In this document: positions 16,201 to 16,676 of the stretch, piece after piece
How positions within the stretch are numbered: the first letter of the stretch is position 1
Layout: the number at the start of each line of letters is the position of its first letter
NCBI GenBank assembly: GCA_964349095.1
Contig: CAYGFD010000015.1
Span: 1 to 16,676 of the forward strand
DNA from: UBA10001 sp964349095
Lineage (GTDB): Bacteria; Patescibacteriota; Patescibacteriia; Veblenbacterales; UBA10138
DNA: 16,676 bases
Direction of reading: 5' to 3'
Notes under the pieces: generated by a model
Databases searched by the model: none
What the model was told of the DNA's origin: nothing
What the model saw: only the letters and a program-made list of their open reading frames with translations
Translations under genes and position numbers: made by a program

Positions 16201-16676
16201 TTCAATCCTACGCCAGCGCCAGTTGGCGGTTGGGTAACTATTAATGGTTGTTATTTTGATAATACCCGTGGTCGGGTGATTTATAAAAAAGCCGATAGTT
16301 CAGATGTAAATGGTGACTGGCCACCGGCTAGTATTTGCGGCGCGACCGGCACTTGGAGAGATCGACAAATAATAAGCCAAGTACCAGTCGGGGCGGTATC
16401 TGGCTTTAAAGTGGAACGCGCTGATTCGGCTTCAGTTGATAGCCCGACAGCTTTTACGGTGGGTGGAGCTTTGGGACCAAATATTTGTGCCGTTAGCCCA
16501 AGCGCAATTAATGAATCGCAACGCGGTTCGGTGTCTTTGACTATTAAAGGTATTCGTTTAGGATCGATTAAAGATAAAATTGAATATTTATTTGGTAATA
16601 TTGTCCGCACAACCGCGTCTGATACGGCGCATACTTTATGGACTGATAATGAAATTAGAACCATCGTGCCGGCAAG
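13279..16676 (+). CDS. Large exported Ig/IPT-repeat protein with T4SS-pilin-like N-terminus, 3' end cut by window edge
   Basis: Open from ATG 13279 to the window end, 1132 codons with no stop. Residues 1-34 look like a signal peptide (hydrophobic 15-33, possible cleavage TMA/Q at 34/35). Two membrane helices follow (about 62-82 and 102-122), linked by YGGWTWMTAGGNQEKITKAK, the pattern of the type IV secretion pilin-like family common in CPR genomes. Then come beta-rich modules: two SbsA-type Big_5-like domains (about 160-272 and 275-397, the second with Cys294/Cys382), IPT/TIG-like domains (about 402-525, 525-620, 628-712), another Big_5-like domain (about 718-848), a Big_2-like domain (about 850-942), a Cys-rich mini-domain (947-968), and two more IPT/TIG domains (about 970-1062 and from 1068). 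The product is probably a membrane-anchored adhesin or envelope stalk; function is inference. It has no SD and is 7 nt after yqeY, so it should share the rpsU promoter. Confidence 0.88.
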   Translation, partial: MSKIYRHSLSIKLATATIGLLVLLALFVPFFTMAQTNGGLSNLTDINLGNDFDLLDLVERIINIFLSVLGVIALGITIYGGWTWMTAGGNQEKITKAKQILSAGLIGLIIIVSSYALANFIFSKIMEAANGSGTTTCSDGTLPPCTIGPPGGFGGGNFLKVKSSVPKGTGVALCSRVQSEFNLLVDWSTVNNNNYKVDDITTGSPVAFWHSGDSFNPGADSTIIGFNHDNNDFSPNSTYQVTLNGAPGGLESTDNLRFKGDKNYSWKFSTGTTTDDSNPTVVSSVPANNEPNICLATPYQITFSESMYGPSFKPNTNIKLEKLNSSGTVVGAVQLADNVSFGNSFQIASLALAGNSLLEPNTKYRLTVLGASSITNPVEDLCGNKLQADMVVEFTSGTTADCTPQISAVTPTQEYYGKTSSPINSVKISGTNLFADGEIFFNNNPSGDDSFDDEQNILCWNGEERFVSGPLAVSCNTGEVKVRVPISATTGPAYDQDGYTAQVGQVKAAVGREISNGLAFTITSPYINNISPGSGGKNQFITIEGWNFGTTPGSVYFIPPSGPKILASAPASCSSSWWTNTEIVIAVPDVAGIIPGNIYPVQVVTSTGQPSSFDSFQVTNDPPGPGLCSVTPAEEVVNNLPIEVTLAGEQFATNGSVKFGVSAASNLSWTETEIKVNTPTTGGKNILAPDRWPVTVTVGGKVSNRKTFTVKPDNTPYPKVVEQQTCNSSLQTPSPWMNSEDACLNAKVTTRFSVPMNAATFTGANILVQKCNTGGSFSASSCSGSEASSIAPIAGVGGASGFELLTNSNFIGNTWYQAIVKKEVKSIDNYQMTADYVWHFKTKDTTEACDYSSATVTPRDATIRLSETTTQDYSASAQAINCNALKDGGATWLWNSDNTAEATVVGSGNSAVATALVETGGTPVKIEAALGTVSNYGSLTILSATSCTESSQCNLCGVGLSTCDAGHCTPVVTDFNPTPAPVGGWVTINGCYFDNTRGRVIYKKADSSDVNGDWPPASICGATGTWRDRQIISQVPVGAVSGFKVERADSASVDSPTAFTVGGALGPNICAVSPSAINESQRGSVSLTIKGIRLGSIKDKIEYLFGNIVRTTASDTAHTLWTDNEIRTIVPA

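Overview
The window looks like chromosome from a small-genome bacterium, most likely a Candidate Phyla Radiation (Patescibacteria) lineage. Three things suggest this. The last gene carries a type IV secretion pilin-like N-terminus fused to Ig/IPT repeats, an architecture I associate with that group. Housekeeping proteins are compact and genes are tightly packed. Almost no gene has a Shine-Dalgarno (SD) sequence. This placement is inference; there is no rRNA to confirm it. The standard code fits: all ten visible stop codons are TAA, and no in-frame TGA is needed. I see no insertion sequence, CRISPR array, integrase or prophage gene, and no gene-free stretch over 300 bases.

The left two thirds is mostly minus-strand genome maintenance and translation quality control. 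topA (3' part outside the window) lies downstream of dprA. A divergent small ORF of unknown function follows, whose C-terminus resembles a beta-clamp-binding peptide and whose 3' end overlaps mfd. Next come mfd, a structured noncoding segment, and a pth, der, LCP gene group transcribed leftwards from a promoter at about 10.3 kb.

The right part is plus strand: tRNA-Val(CAC), then lepB-hisS closed by a hairpin terminator, then a strong promoter driving rpsU-yqeY and, 7 nt later, a very large exported repeat protein that runs off the window.

The most interesting items are noncoding. Between mfd and pth is a plus-strand promoter (TTGACA, 17 nt, TGaTAAGGT) followed by about 135 nt that folds as a three-way junction with a 20-bp closing helix, a 13-bp second helix and a possible loop-junction pseudoknot. 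Six pairs in these helices are G.U wobbles on the plus strand and would be A.C mismatches on the minus strand, so the functional RNA is probably plus-strand. Its C-rich loop contains CCUCCU, the anti-SD core. The only full SD in the window is AGGAGGTGA before rpsU, within a small hairpin that also holds the start codon. This recalls the known Bacteroidia system, in which bS21 occludes the anti-SD and rpsU keeps a strong SD for autoregulation.
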